The translations under genes and the position numbers were made by a program. The notes beneath the pieces are model-generated. The model searched no databases, was not told the DNA's origin, and saw only the letters and a list, made by a program, of their open reading frames with translations. A stretch of DNA of 64,000 bases, taken from contig CM077645.1 in the NCBI GenBank assembly GCA_039707465.1, positions 58,219,850 to 58,283,849 of the forward strand, given 5' to 3'. This document shows, one piece after another, positions 22,095 to 35,299 of the stretch. Position 1 is the first letter of the stretch; each line of letters starts with the position of its first letter. This DNA comes from Rhabdophis nuchalis (lineage: Eukaryota; Chordata; Lepidosauria; Squamata; Natricidae).

Positions 22095-25000
22095 AGACAG
22101 ATAAGATAATAATGAAACTCATGTATACAGATATATACAGATACTACTGGTAAAGGGTAAAGGACTACTGGTATAATTATATAGATGAAAATGAGTTTTA
22201 GTTGCTTTATACAGGAGATATGCAACTGATAATAATCTTATCAGGCTTTCTATATTGTTCTCAGCATCATACTGTACTCTGTTTTATATATCTGGCTGTT
22301 GTTTGTTTGCCTGCCAATAAATTTCACACACCAGTAAGTTATGTCTACTTAAGGGGAGAGGACTTGAGGGGGGAGGGACATGCCATTTTTCCTGCCCAAT
22401 ACATTAGGGTTAAAGTTAGGTTACTGATCTGGCAAATGATTGAATTTGTGCTACTATTACACAGATACCTTACCAATCTGTTGAAGGCAACAAATTTACC
22501 TAACGCTAACTATCCAAATGCATATTGTCAGATAAAACAGGTGCGTTTGAGAGAACATTTTTTTCGACAAATGCATTTCCATCCCAAATTTCATACGAAT
22601 CTTCCTGAAAATTACCATTTGGGGCTGTAGCTCTTTTCAGCTCTTTCTAATCTTGCCAAAAACAAGTGAAATTATCTTTTAAAACATCTTTACGTTTTAA
22701 GCAAAGAGAAAATAAATGAAGCAAAAATGAAAATAATGCTTGTATTACTTTCAGCATTATCTATGCATAACAAAAGCAGTAAATTTAAGTAAGATGCTAA
22801 TTCAGCTCTCTTTGTTAATGCAAGTTCTAATGCATTTATATATGCTTTCAATTATGGGCAAGGACCTTATCATTAACAAATTTCACTCATGGACAGATTT
22901 TGATTTTAACCATGAAAATGGAATCACCAAAGACATTTCAAGGAAAACAAAATATAACAAAGGATAGATTCCATGAGTTGCCTTCTGTAACAGTGAACAA
23001 TGTGAATTTTCCAGGACAGCATAAAATGCAGATAGTTCTTTTAGCATGCCCAATGATAGAAAAAAGCAAACTAAACAAAAAGTAACTACTGCTATATCCA
23101 ACTATGATGCTACATAAAAAAACAAAGATTAAACAGCAGTAGTAAGCTCTGGCAAGTTTAGAGCACTAGCAGACAACAATTAACATCTTTCTTAAAGCAC
23201 AGTAGGCACTTTTAAGGATACTGTTAGCATACCTTCTTTTCTAATCATTTTCAGACATTACTCATTCACTTCTTTTCAGTAATTAGGAAGCTTTAAATTA
23301 ACAGGTTTAAAGAAGTGATAAATACAACTTTAAGAATTTTCTCTTTTTTTCTGGAATAAAACTTTGATTCTGTAATGTTAGAAATGGGTCCAGATAAATT
23401 TGAAATAAGGTTTTCAAATTAAATATTAGAACAATTCCCATGGGAAAATGGTTTCGTTTTCAATTCTTTAAAAAATGACAGGATGGGATTTTGAAGTTTG
23501 GATATTGGAGAGTACCACAAAGGTCTAAAGATTACCACTAAAAAAGAAGAGCACTCAAATTTGATTTCCTATTATCGAATGGAGCAAAATATTTTAACAT
23601 TCAAAATATATAAGAATGTTTTTGAACAATAGGGACATTAATTTTAAGAGTGTCTGTCTAGACAGACTGCGTATGAAAGATATTATGGAAGAAGAACACA
23701 TTTTACTGGCCAAATTTGAGAGGGGTCTGAAACAGGCTTTAAAAATGACAAGCTACAAGAACGAAAAAAGTTGCTATACTATACACACAAAAGATTTCAG
23801 CTAATGTTTTAATAATTAATAGGAATATGAAAATAACAAACCAAACTTCTGGTCAAACTTCTATTGGATTTACAAAAGAGACTATATATATTGTTATTCC
23901 ATAATGGACTTTTGCTTATCAGAACTAAATTGAAAAGTTTTTAAAAGATCTCTTTATACATAATAGACAATACATGGGAAGAAGAAATCATTTCACGTAT
24001 TTTAAGAAAAAGGTGATAAGTTACTAAAATTGTTTGTACTTGTAATGAAAGGGAAGTCATTTCTTTATATATTTCTTTTCTTTTTCTTAATTATATTCTT
24101 TTTTCCTTATTTCTTTATTTTCTATTATCTTTTTCTTTTCTGCATCTTCCATTCCCTTCTTTTTCTTTTTTAGTTTGTATTGTTGTTGTTTTTATCCTTG
24201 CAGTTGTAACAAACACTGAATGAGTGACGTAAACCAAGGATTACTCAACTGCAAGTACTGAAAGAGATCCCAGAATTGACGCAAAGCATATCAATCAGGC
24301 AAATTTTACTGTAAGACACTGAGGTGAAATATCTCAGTGAAGCAAACACAATCATCTTACAGAAATCTAATAGATCATAAAAGTGCATAAAATATAATGT
24401 AACTTCTTTTTTGAATTTGAATAAGCAAGTTAGATTTGTGCATGTTTTATGTAAATGTTATCACAGCACTTCTTTAATGTTTATTAAAGCAACTAGTCAG
24501 TTGAAGAGTCACAAGAGTTCAAGTAGAACAAGAACCTCAAGTAGCATAATCTTTTTTCAGTTTCACCCTGAAGTCTGAAAAAAATGGTCTGTTTCATTAA
24601 GAGGTACTATGCTCAAGCTTTGGTTGTCAAAACACATTTTCCTTAATAACTGAAGCATGAACAACCCTAAGGGAATCACAGCAAAGCTAATTCCCCATTC
24701 ATAAATTATATACCTCCTGGATTTAATCTATAAATGTATATATTTCTTTTTAAAAAATCTATTTACAATCAGATGTATTACTGAATCTAGAAATCATTTT
24801 CCCATGTTGCTTCTAAAATCTAAATAATGTTTTAAAGGACCATTTTCTTTCCCTTTATTTACAAAATAATCTTAGCTCATTCCACCATCAGATAATTCTG
24901 TCACAAAATGGATTTTGATTTTAAGCCATCAAATAATCAGTTTCTATCAAAACTGGCAAAGTCAACTGAAGCATAATCCAACTTTCAAGTCAATGGGAAA

Positions 25001-26260
25001 GGCATAAATTTAAAAGGAGTTTTCCACCCGTCCCAGTGCTCTGATAGATACATCTGGCATTGTGTGTTACAGAAGTGATATCATTCCTGGCTCAGAGAAG
25101 GACACAACTGTATGTAATTGCTCTTCGGGTCCCAGCTAATGTCGATCCAATTTTATCTGCAATACCCTTGCCATCATTTCTATTTATATTGAATGAAAAT
25201 TAATCAGCCAGACATTCACAATGGCCAAAATAAAGCAATACAAGTAATTCAGCATGGCAGCATGATATTATCACTAGATACATAATATTAGTTCTGTATG
25301 GCTGCCACCTCTAGAGGCCACATGGTATGATCGGATTTCAGGTGCCTGATTCATAAAATGTTATATTCATTCTTCAAGCACCTGCACTGCATTCCCTCTC
25401 AAGGGCAGCATCAGCAAGTGGAAAATAGTCTCATACCAGATCTATTAAATGTGCATCAAGGGCATAAGCATTTTAAATCACATTTTTTTTCATCTTATTT
25501 CCAAGTTAACACTTGGCATTTCTTTTTAGACTGAAGTGTAGCTACTATATGGAACATAAAGTACTGTAGCATACTATAGATCACCTTGGAATCTCTAGAG
25601 AATTACAATATAGAATTACTGATTAAGGTTTCTTCTTTTCTGCATTTTTCACATATTTGCTTTGTTGATTAGTTAGCTAAATATGTATTATATGATTAAT
25701 AAATGTTGTAAGCATTAATCCGTGCAATTTTTCCGCCTTGAATCAGATTGAGTTGTCAGATACTTGAATTGTGCTAAAGTATATATAGCAAATATAATTC
25801 TTTTTGTTTCATCATATTGCTTGCAATTTTTATAAGATGCTGTATTGTTGAACTAATTAAGAAATTATGATACAGTAGATCAAATCAGATAATCCTGGCA
25901 TTACAGGATATTTTCATCTACATTAAAAAAAAAAGGAATACCTGCAAATCTATCCACAAAACTCAGTTACCCGTTAACTTGTTTCATTGGACAATTCTTA
26001 TACGCAATTTGCAGATATATGGAGAAGGCTTTCTTTCAGTTTTTCTTCCAGCAATTATTTTGTGAGGTAAATAAGCTAACAAGGTCACCAGCATTTAGCA
26101 TGGTTAGCATGGTTCCATGACTGTACTTCATCTTCACTAACTAAACAAATATGATAGTAGCTGGAATCTGCAAGTATAATGCTATTGTTTTCAAAAGATG
26201 TACCCTGTATAATGTTTTTAAGATTTCCCACTTACATAGTGTATATATACTTCATGCTCT
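22095..26260. other. Non-coding stretch
   Basis: About 4.2 kb of AT-rich sequence without a recognised gene or strong repeat. A T-rich, C-interspersed segment lies at about 24060-24200. Short open frames (for example 22202-22630) have no conserved domain. Confidence 0.5.
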
Positions 26261-26261
26261 A

Positions 26262-26490
26262 AATCAGAGGTCACAAAACCCGGGGCCGCAGCTCACTACC
26301 AGGCCACAGTCTATTCAGAACTGGGCTGAATGAGAGATGAACCAGTGTGCATGCTCACAGGCAGCACCACTCACATAAGCAGTGCCCCAAAGGCTTCCCT
26401 TCTCTCTTGCGTGAATGAAGTGCGTGTGTGCATGTATGCACATTCACGCTGGCCTGCTGCTCATGCAGCCCGATTCTCTTCTTCCCACTA
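26262..26490 (+). mobile_element. hAT-like fragment (tentative)
   Basis: The start, cagaggtcacaaaacccgg then ggccgcagctcactaccagg, resembles the 5' end of hAT nonautonomous elements whose consensus opens with a CAG-type inverted repeat followed by a GC-rich 'ccggggccgc' block. No 3' inverted repeat or target duplication was found. Confidence 0.4.
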
Positions 26491-26501
26491 GCTAGGCCGT
26501 C

Positions 26502-26523
26502 GTGTGTGTGTGTGTGTGTGTGT
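26502..26523. repeat. (GT)n microsatellite
   Basis: About eleven uninterrupted GT units in the plus strand. Confidence 0.95.
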
Positions 26524-28695
26524 TATTTGCCATGTATTCTCACAATTGTAGTACTTGAATCTCTGAAGTATTAAGATTGAAGCCACCTGATTCAATCTGA
26601 TATGGGTCCCCATTATAACTTATGAATATGCTTTGATAGGATGCTTTTATTGCAGTAAATTATGTGATTTTTACAAGACTTTGCACAGCCCAGGTTACAA
26701 CTTTCATTTGATTACTAAAAAGAAAAGTACTTTAGCTCTATTGGGCCATTGCTTAATATTGTTTCTATTTTTAATTTGGACCATGTGATGTTGCAGTCTC
26801 CTTTGAGTTAATTCATTATGATTTTTCAGAATGGCAACTATTCATCGACAAGGAGTGATTGAACCAGCGGGATATGTACCTCTTAAGATAATGATTTATG
26901 GAGGCAAGTGAGCAAAGCAAAGGCGGGGCATAAATCACTTGACTTGTCTGAGAGAAACATGATATACAATTATAAAATAATTAATCCACCTTCCTCTTAC
27001 TCAGCAAGCACTGAAGAGTTCAAATATCAAATAAGTTCTGCTTCATCACAATGAAGTTTTGAAAGAGCAGTTGGTACTTCTGAAATGTAGAAATGAGACA
27101 AACTGGAATATCTTTAAATCTTTATGTCTCAGGAAAGCACCAATGTTCATTTAACTTTGTATCTACTACCATCCATAACTCATGTCAAAATGTTCACAAG
27201 ATAGCGAACATAAAATGCATTGTGCCTACATTTTATGACTGATGACATCAAATACTCAGGAATTGTCTCTTGTGTACTGAAGGACACCACAAACACAGAA
27301 TAGAGAACTAATAACATTTTTGCCATTTCTGCAAGGCACAACAAACAGAACTGGTGGGCAATGATAATGTTGTTGGTTTATAAAAGTCTTAGAACTGGGG
27401 ACATGGGAAGGACTTCCTCTTTCAGTGAATAACCCAAGATAAATCACAAATCCAGGTATTTTTGCCACCAAATTAATGTTAAGCAGATGAATTCTTCCGC
27501 ATTTTTATTCTCTTTCTCTTTAATTTGATGGAGAGAATTATTTAGAAATTACTTTAAAAATGAAAATAATTTATTACAGTTTGAATGAAATATTGTTGCA
27601 CTTGTTTAGATATAAAAAGTTCAAGATTTTTTTTTAATGTTGTGCTTTTTATTTTACAAGTATTTTTCCAGCAATCAGCAGCTTCTCTGGCTTCTTATGA
27701 TTCAGTTCAAGGAAATACATCTTCTCAAAACTTCTCCTGCTGCACCTTTTCAACAATAAAACAATCCTCTCTAGCATAGAGTTATGACCTTAAGAATCTG
27801 TGAAAGAATTTCCATTTCATTGTGGAAATACAAATGTCCCAGAAATTCAATTTCTCTGCAAGTAATGTGATGGTTTTTGTTTAAAATAGCATGCACTACT
27901 ATATGCAATGCAGAACATAATGGGCAGAAACCTGCACGTTTGTTAGGATTTCCAATTGTTGAGAAATAGTACTTTTGAGAGTTTTCACTAGTACTGCAAC
28001 AATATGTTGTTGCTATGATTGTTTTCTAACTGTAAAAATAATGCTATATTAAATGCCTTCTAAATTAAAATAAATGATTCTAAGTCATTTTGTTGAAAAA
28101 TATTTCTTGTTTATTTATTTTTTTGCTAGAAGAAAGACATTTTGGTACAATTTTTATAGATAAGCATGGGATTCTACCACTACAAGAAGAAAAGTGAGGG
28201 CATCTTGACTTCTTTGCTTTACCAGTTGTCCAGTAGCTGTAGCCTTCCTAGCTTCTCATCTTTCAGTTAAAGTATAAGGAATGATATCATGGTACAACTC
28301 TTCTCATGGACCTTTTCTCATTAAAAAATATGAGCATTAGGGGGAATAACATGTGATGAACAGATAGAAAATACAACTGTATGACTGTAAAGAAACTGTA
28401 ATGAAATTTTAAAGTTTTCTACGCCTGGGATTGACACAAACAATTATTTCCATAAAAGAGCAAAACCTTTTTGGAAATTAGAATTTGGCCAGTGTTAATT
28501 TTCAGTTATTGAGTGACAGTTTTTGTTCTAGTGGTTAAGTCAGCAGAATGGCATGAAAGTTGGTTGGGTGACAGATTCTCAACACCCAATGTTAGTCTTG
28601 AGAAACAAGATGGTCGGTCAATTTCTGCCACAACCAATTGATCAACACTTGGTTGATTCAAACCCCTCTCCCCAAAACAGGGTCTGGGAATACAG
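26524..28695. other. Non-coding stretch
   Basis: No gene or clear repeat family recognised in about 2.2 kb of AT-rich sequence. Confidence 0.5.
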
Positions 28696-28745
28696 ACATG
28701 GTATATAGATGCAGTGGCTCAGCGACTCAGTGGCTAAGACACTGA

Positions 28746-28751
28746 GCTTGT

Positions 28752-28786
<35 letters not shown>

Positions 28787-29532
28787 TTCATTCATTCATT
28801 CATTCATTCATTCATTCATTCATTCATTCATTCTTGGATTTGTATACCGCCCTATCTCCCCGAAGGGACTCAGGGCGGTGCACAGGTAAATATTAAGAAC
28901 AATACAAAAATACAATATAAATACAATATAAATATATAAAATTTAAACCTGTGCTAAAAGCATCTTTAAAACCCATCTAAAATCCCTTACTAAAATCCCT
29001 AACAATTTGTTATTTAAAATCTAAGCCAGGCCAGCCAGATGGAAAAAGTGAGTTTTAAGCTCCCGGTGGAAGAGGCGCAGGTCCGTGATGGTACGAATGT
29101 TGGGGGGTAGGTCGTTCCAGAGAGCCGGACCCGCCACAGAGAAGGCCCTTCCCCTGGGGGTCGCCAGCCGGCATTGGCCGGCAGATGGCACCCTGAGGAG
29201 GCCCTCCCTGTGCGAGCGGACAGGATGGAGGGAGGTATGTGGTAGGAGACGGTCTCGCAAATACCCAGGTCCCATGCCATGGAGCGCTTTAAAGATGGTT
29301 ATCAGTATCTTGAAGCGCACCCGGAAGGCCACAGGAAGCCAGTGCAGCTCGCGCAGGAGAGGTGTTATATGGGAGTATCGAGAAACTCCCAGAATCCCCC
29401 GCGTGGCTGCATTCTGTACTAGCTGGAGCCTCCGGGTGCACCCCAAGGGGCGCCCCATGTAGAGAGCATTGCAGTAGTCTAGGCAGGATGTCACGAGGGC
29501 TTGAGTGACTGTGCGAAGGGAGTCCCGATCTA
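28746..29532 (-). mobile_element. 5'-truncated L2 inside Sauria SINE
   Basis: The minus strand carries the end of an L2-type ORF2 (stop at 29021-29023), the 3' UTR with the family motif (plus strand gaagggactcagggcggtgc) and a tail of TTTA and TTCA units at 28750-28832. The tail differs from the (TAA)n tails of other copies, suggesting a different subfamily or later expansion. Confidence 0.9.
29021..29494 (-). pseudogene. L2 ORF2 C-terminal fragment
   Basis: A 157-residue open frame matching the last part of ORF2. It contains CLDYCNALYMGRPL, LQLVQNAATRGILG, ITPLLRELHWLPV and GPALWNDLPP. It is clearly more distant from the copies at 1052 and 41774 than those are from each other. No RT or endonuclease remains and the ATG is not a genuine start. 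Confidence 0.85.
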
Positions 29533-29857
29533 GAAAGGTTGATCAGAAAGGTTGGCAGTTTGGCGGTTCGAATCCCTAGTACCATGTAATGGAGTGAGCT
29601 CCCATTACTTGTTCCAGCTTCTGGCCAAACTAGCAGTTAGAAAGCATGTAAAAATACAAATAGAAAAATAGGAACCAACTTTGGTGGGAAGGTAACAGTG
29701 TTCCATGCACCTTCAGTGTTTTTCATGCCGGCCACATGACCATAGAGACATCTTCAGACAGTGCTGTCACTTTGGCTTTGAAACAGAGATGAGCACTGCC
29801 CCCTAGAGTTGGGAACAGCTAGCACATATGTGCAAGGGGAACCTTTACTTTTATTTG

Positions 29858-30094
29858 TGGGAAAATACTAGGAAGAAAAAAATAAAAATATTTGATAGAA
29901 ATTGTGGGAGGTTGAACAGAGCTCTGAGCTAATACAATTTTCTCTACCCTTTAGTCAATAATATTGTTTTACAAGGAGTATTTCTGAGTTTCTTTTTCAG
30001 ACAATTATTCTTTTTGGATTTTTTTTTCAACAGTGCAAAGGCTTCATTATAAATAAATCAGAACTATAGATTAATCTTCAGATATCATATCAAT
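29858..30094. other. Non-coding stretch
   Basis: No feature recognised. Confidence 0.5.
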
Positions 30095-30251
30095 TGCTGT
30101 GAACATGGATGAGGCAACAAAATTATACCCGCCCTGGGTCCTCTGTGGGAAGGGCGGGATATAAATTTAAATAAATAAATAAATAAATAAATAAAAATAA
30201 ATAAAATTATACCAGATGCTGTGAACATGGATGAGGCAACAAAATTATACC
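30095..30251 (+). mobile_element. Minimal L2 3' insertion flanked by 35-bp direct repeats
   Basis: An L2 3' terminus (ctctgtgggaagggcgggat, then an AAATA-type tail) lies between two exact 35-bp copies of host sequence, 30095-30129 and 30217-30251, each beginning tgctgtgaacatggatgagg. The duplication brackets the insert as a target-site duplication would. Fewer than 90 bases of insert lie between the copies, so the LINE was truncated almost to its tail. Confidence 0.85.
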
Positions 30252-31504
30252 AGAGATTGTTCTGTGCAATTTGTCAGACTCAGTGAAATGGAGAAAGTAA
30301 TGAGATGGAGGTTTTTTTAATCCTATCATATTTGCTTTCTTTTAGTACGTTGTATAAAGCTCTTCCCCAACTTCAGTTAAAACTCAAGGACAGGCATTAT
30401 GATGGAAATCTTAGTTTGGGATTTTTTTTTCAGGAAGGCTACGTAAAAACTGCAAGATAACCAAAAGAAACTTACTGTAAAAAAGCATAACGCCCAAATC
30501 AACCTTCCAACATGGGTGCACGTTTCTGTCTATACTGCTGAAGAACAACTATGAAACAAGAGGATATGCAAGCGTTTTAAACATTATGATATTGGAATTC
30601 TCTAGTGAGCAACAGAAGAAAAATAAGAAATAGTATTCCACATTTTCTTTCTAAGATATTATTAAAACTGGTTGTTCAAAACTGACCTTTCAGTATTGGA
30701 ATAACAGTAACCTTAAAAAATAATAGCAGCCACATGTAGAGTGAATTACAGTAAATCAGCAGGGAGTTAACTAAGGGTCTTTACTGATCAGGACATTAAC
30801 TGTGCTAGTTCCCAAGTTATCATGGTTTGTATTTATTTTCAAAATATGTATGCAATTCTTCAAAAGAAATCTTTTCTTAGGGTGCGTATATTTTTTTCCA
30901 AATAATTTTATCAAGAATTATAAATGAACAGAATAAAAGTCAATACAAAAAATGCAAACAAAAATACAAAAAAAGAAACAGGAAAAAGTGTGGAACAGGA
31001 AAAAAAAGATAAAAGTGAAGGAGAAAGAACAAAGAAGTAAATTCTCCTTCATCAGCATGTAAAATGATTTTAACACCTTATTGCCATCTAAATAAAGCAT
31101 AATCTCTCTTCTCCCCATTGCTCATCCTTTAGGAAAAGAAGGTCCAAATGATATGTCAACTACTTTTGTCAGCAAAATTTAGTAAGAGCAACCAGATGCA
31201 ACTATTTCTTTCATTTAACCATGGTCAAATAAGCGTATCTCATCAATCTTCTCTGATTTTTTAAAATCATTCTTTAAACCCCCCAAAAAATTTCAGTGAC
31301 AGCTGTATTCATCTGTGTTTCAAAGCAAGAATCCTTCAGAACCTTAACAGATTTCTTTAATATCAACATTTATCATTTTGTTTGTCACTTCTGAACAAGT
31401 GTTCCAAAACCTAGTGGATTTCTTCTGTTTATTTAGAAGAATGAAACTATATAGATCAGTTTCCTCATTTAATATATTTTAGGGAATGAGTCATTTATCA
31501 TATT
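30252..31504. other. Non-coding stretch
   Basis: No gene or clear repeat family recognised. Confidence 0.5.
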
Positions 31505-31610
31505 CAGAATAAAATAGAATAACAGAGTTCGAAGGGAACTTGGAGGTCTTCTAGTTCAACCCTCTTCTCAAGCAGGAGACCGTATTTTAGACACATAGAC
31601 ACATAGTCTC
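31505..31610 (-). mobile_element. CR1 LINE 3' terminal fragment
   Basis: The plus strand reads aacagagttcgaagggaact then ggaggtcttctagttcaacc and caagcaggagacc, the reverse complement of the CR1 3' end seen at 20.3 kb and 56.05 kb. About 100 bp remain. Confidence 0.8.
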
Positions 31611-34600
31611 GTCTTAAAAGCTTCCATCTAAATCATTATTCAAATTAATTTAATTTAATATACATCCATTATAGCCTGTACTTATTTTACAACTTTATTA
31701 GAATGTGTTCTGTCAATTTTATCAAGGATTTGATTCATCCTGGTCAAAAATCTGTCTGAAAAACATTCAAAAGTGTGCACTAAGGATTTCTGCTCCATAT
31801 TCTTTTCTCCTGGCTCTAGTGTTCAGCCTTTAAGATCATCTTATTCTAAAAAAAATGAAAGCAATCTCGATTTTCCCAGGAAAAAATGTCTTCTAAATAA
31901 TTCAAAACTATAATTTCAAATCCTTCTGGCTCCTTAATCTATTATTAACTTTTCAAAATCTATATACGAAGCATTCTTTCACTGCATAGTCCCAAAAATC
32001 ATGTATAATTAACAATTTTAAATCAAATTTACACACCATTGTCTTTTAAGGAAGCAGAAAATCACCAATGAATACAGTGAACTCTTTCCAGCCCAAACAC
32101 TTTAATATGCAAAATTTTGAAAGAGAGAGGGAGAGTGGAAGGGAGGAAGGCTTGGTCATAAGGGCTTGTTTGAAAATGTGACCTTGATGTAGTCCCAACT
32201 CTCAGCCACTCCAGTCATAAACCATTCATTGATATAGGAGTTTCCATGATCTACTTATGAGAAGCAGGTGTCCAGAGTGACATGGATGATTTCAATAATT
32301 TAATCTGGAAGTTTATGTTAGGTCAGATTCAGTATCCTATGGCAATTTCTCCTCATAAAAGCTTTCCTGCTAGCCAAGCAGAACCAGCAAGGTTTCAGTT
32401 TGCAATGCGCTGACAGGAAGTTCAGCAATGGCTAATACTTTAAAAACATTCCTTTAAACTACCTTAAATTAAAAATTGATAAGATGCATGGCATGTAAAT
32501 AAAAACAGAATTAACAGAAATAAAATTATCAGAGCTCCATGGTATATAAAAAAACCTAATTAGTAGCAGTTTAGGTAAATATTAATATATTAAAATGTGC
32601 AACAGTTATTTATTCATTCATTTTTGCATCTTATTTTCACGGCTAGAATTTGTAATGAAAGACCAACTTTTAATGTTCGCACTATTTGACCTTCAAATAT
32701 GTTTTGGGTCTAGCAACAAGGAAAGCTGGCAACTCCTTTTCAAAATAGCTACTGCAGTGTCAGGATTGATAAAAGATGATGAAGCATGTTCTCTTTCTTT
32801 CCTTATCAATCACAGTGATAAATTCCACTTTGCAGCTTAAAAATTGCAATTTTTCATTATTTTCTATTATTTTAAAAAACAGCATTTTATTTTATTTTTT
32901 TCAACTTTGCAAAATAACGTACACTTTTTTCTAGGCAATAAATACTTTAAAAAGAATTCAGCTCATGCGATTAATGGAAACAATAATCGTATATAATGTC
33001 AATTCCCCTGTAATCTCAGCAACTAAATGAGATATTAGCAAGAGACAAAAGAACTTGAAATGATTACAACAGAAATACCCAAGAGAGCCACTACAGTTAA
33101 CAGAGATGTCAACGTGTCTAGTTAACTACCTGTTAGGTTTTTGGCTTAAGATTTGGAATCTGACCATTAATGCTTCCCTTGGGCTAAATGCAACAGAGGT
33201 GTATTTCCTGCATAATGCATAAGGGTGACCTAGCTAGTCAGTATTAATGAGTAATAGCATTTCCTTGATTTTGTGGTGTAGTATCTGTCACTATGAGAAT
33301 CACAAAGCACATTCCAACTGGTGTATAATGTAGGACTCAATTACCAGCTAGAAAAATTCAGCCCCAGGTTGAATGGAAGGTGTCAGCTATAACTTATGTA
33401 CCAGAGAAGTGACTAATTTCTCCAGAAGATTTTTGCCTATAAATGTGCTGATATAGCACCATATTTCTGATTATAGTTTCATGGGTCAAAATTCTGCCAT
33501 AAAAATACCCGAAGTATTCCGAAGATAATATGGGCAATTTTGGTTCCATTAACATTTGAAATTCACATTTGTGTCTCCATAAGAACAAGGTAATAATTGA
33601 TTTTACTATGGGAATCATCCATTTATATAAGATTAGTGATAAATGTGCTGATAATCAAAAGTGCTCAGTTATATCAGCACCTAAAATTTCTAAGGTACAT
33701 TTTTCATTATCGACATCATGGAATCTTCTGTATCAATGAGCTATCCATTTATTATTATGCAACATGTGCATCGGGGTAATTTCTATATTTAAACAGAAAA
33801 GTAGCCCAATTTAAAATATAAACTAGTTAAAGATTATTAAATAATATTATAATAAAGGTATCCTGTTCCTTAATTTGTTGTGTATTTCAATAGAACTTAT
33901 AGGCAGTGTACCCTTTCCATTTCCATTTTTCTCTAGGCCGGGATAAGTTCTGGAATTCTTGAAGCCTTGGGAAGTGACTCGGTATGATAAGCAAGCTGGA
34001 TAAGGATTCCTCTGACTTCTTTGTTCTATGCAGATGATGCGGATGAAAACAAATGTGAATAGGTAAACAGTAGAAAGACCAACATCTGTAGCTAGTCAGA
34101 AACTCATTTTTTTAACTATGAAAAATTACTGAATTTATTAAAGAATAAGAGGAGTAGAGGAAGATATAAAACAGGATAGTTAGGAGATAAATAATCTAAC
34201 AAACCCATGAGAAATTGCTCTAGATAAAACAGAACACAGATATATTTGGGAAGATGTAGTATGCATTACATCTTGGATTGTGAAAAAGAAGTAACCTGCT
34301 TGGCAAAAAAAATAAAGAATTCTATTTCATCTTTTTTATATATAGTTGGAAAAGTGGCAGGAATAACAAAAAAAAAACCAGTTTCATTAATCAAAAGCAG
34401 ACAAGATTTTCTTTCTTCAGCATCAAAATAACTTGGGCCGATTTTACAAAGTTAAACAGGGCCATTTTCAATTACTACTTGTTTGAGAAGGGCAAGGAAA
34501 TAAAACAATTGGTTCCCAATATGAAGATTCATAAGTTTCTTGCTTAAGCAGCTAAACTATGAAATGACCAACTTGCTCACCAGATCACAAAAAAATCTAT

Positions 34601-35299
34601 TAGAAAGAAAATTAAAGTTCACTCCAATGTATTGGGAATATATTGGTTCTCAATGCAAAATTGTTAAATTGCTGGAAATTTTGTAACTTCAATTCCTTTC
34701 ATTTCAATAAATCTTGCTAAAAGAATTCAGTGAGAATGGTGCTGGAAAAAAAATCAGTTCCAGATTCAAACATTTCCAAAGAATCCAAATGAACATACCA
34801 GACTGACCCAATAGAAACTGGAAGAACATTTCAGAAGAAGGCAATGGCAAACCAATTTTATACTTCGATAAGAAAACTATATAGACAAATCCATAAAATC
34901 AGCAGGTGTCAGTTCAACTTTAAGGATATCCTAATGATTAATAAATCACCTTTTGAGTTAAAATAAGGCTCTTCAAACTCTTAAGGCCATTGACTCCTTC
35001 ATGAAATTTTAAATTGTTCAACTCCTAAAGAAATAAATGATATGAAAATATTTTAATAAATTCAATTTTAATAATAGTACTATACCTAATAACTATAGAT
35101 AGCTAATTCTTTTTCATTTGCTTATTTTTCTGAATGAAAGGGTGGTTAGATATATTATAGTTATAGTAGTGTGTGATGATGATATTGTAGCTACTAAATC
35201 TGTAACTGTTCTCATTAGAAATGTAGCAGATTATCAGGATATGTTTTTCAAATCAATCTTTGTTCAGTCACCACTATTGAGCAAGGTACCATATATACT
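31611..35299. other. Non-coding stretch
   Basis: About 3.7 kb of AT-rich sequence without a recognised gene or repeat. A gagagag segment lies near 32122-32140. Confidence 0.5.

Larger units (their letters stand above)
28697..29857 (+). mobile_element. Sauria SINE split by an L2 insertion
   Basis: The tRNA-derived head lies at about 28708-28750 (cagtggctaagacactgagc, the A-box region). After a foreign block the SINE resumes at about 29538 with cagaaaggttggcag, then the B box ggttcgaatcc at about 29565, the body ggaaccaactttggtggg, and the tail aggggaacctttac. The foreign block is an L2 3' end on the minus strand. The two SINE parts join in the correct order and orientation, so the SINE was there first. 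With its A and B boxes separated by about 800 bp, this copy should not be transcribed normally by RNA polymerase III. Confidence 0.9.

Noticed and set aside
22202..22630. 142-residue open frame
   Set aside because: No conserved motif, AT-rich composition and no neighbouring exon signals that I can recognise; taken as a chance frame.
28708..28750. tRNA-like head with an A box
   Set aside because: It belongs to the Sauria SINE; no complete cloverleaf is formed.
28750..28832. TTTA/TTCA array considered as a CRISPR-like repeat
   Set aside because: Tetranucleotide units without spacers; it is the tail of an L2 insertion.
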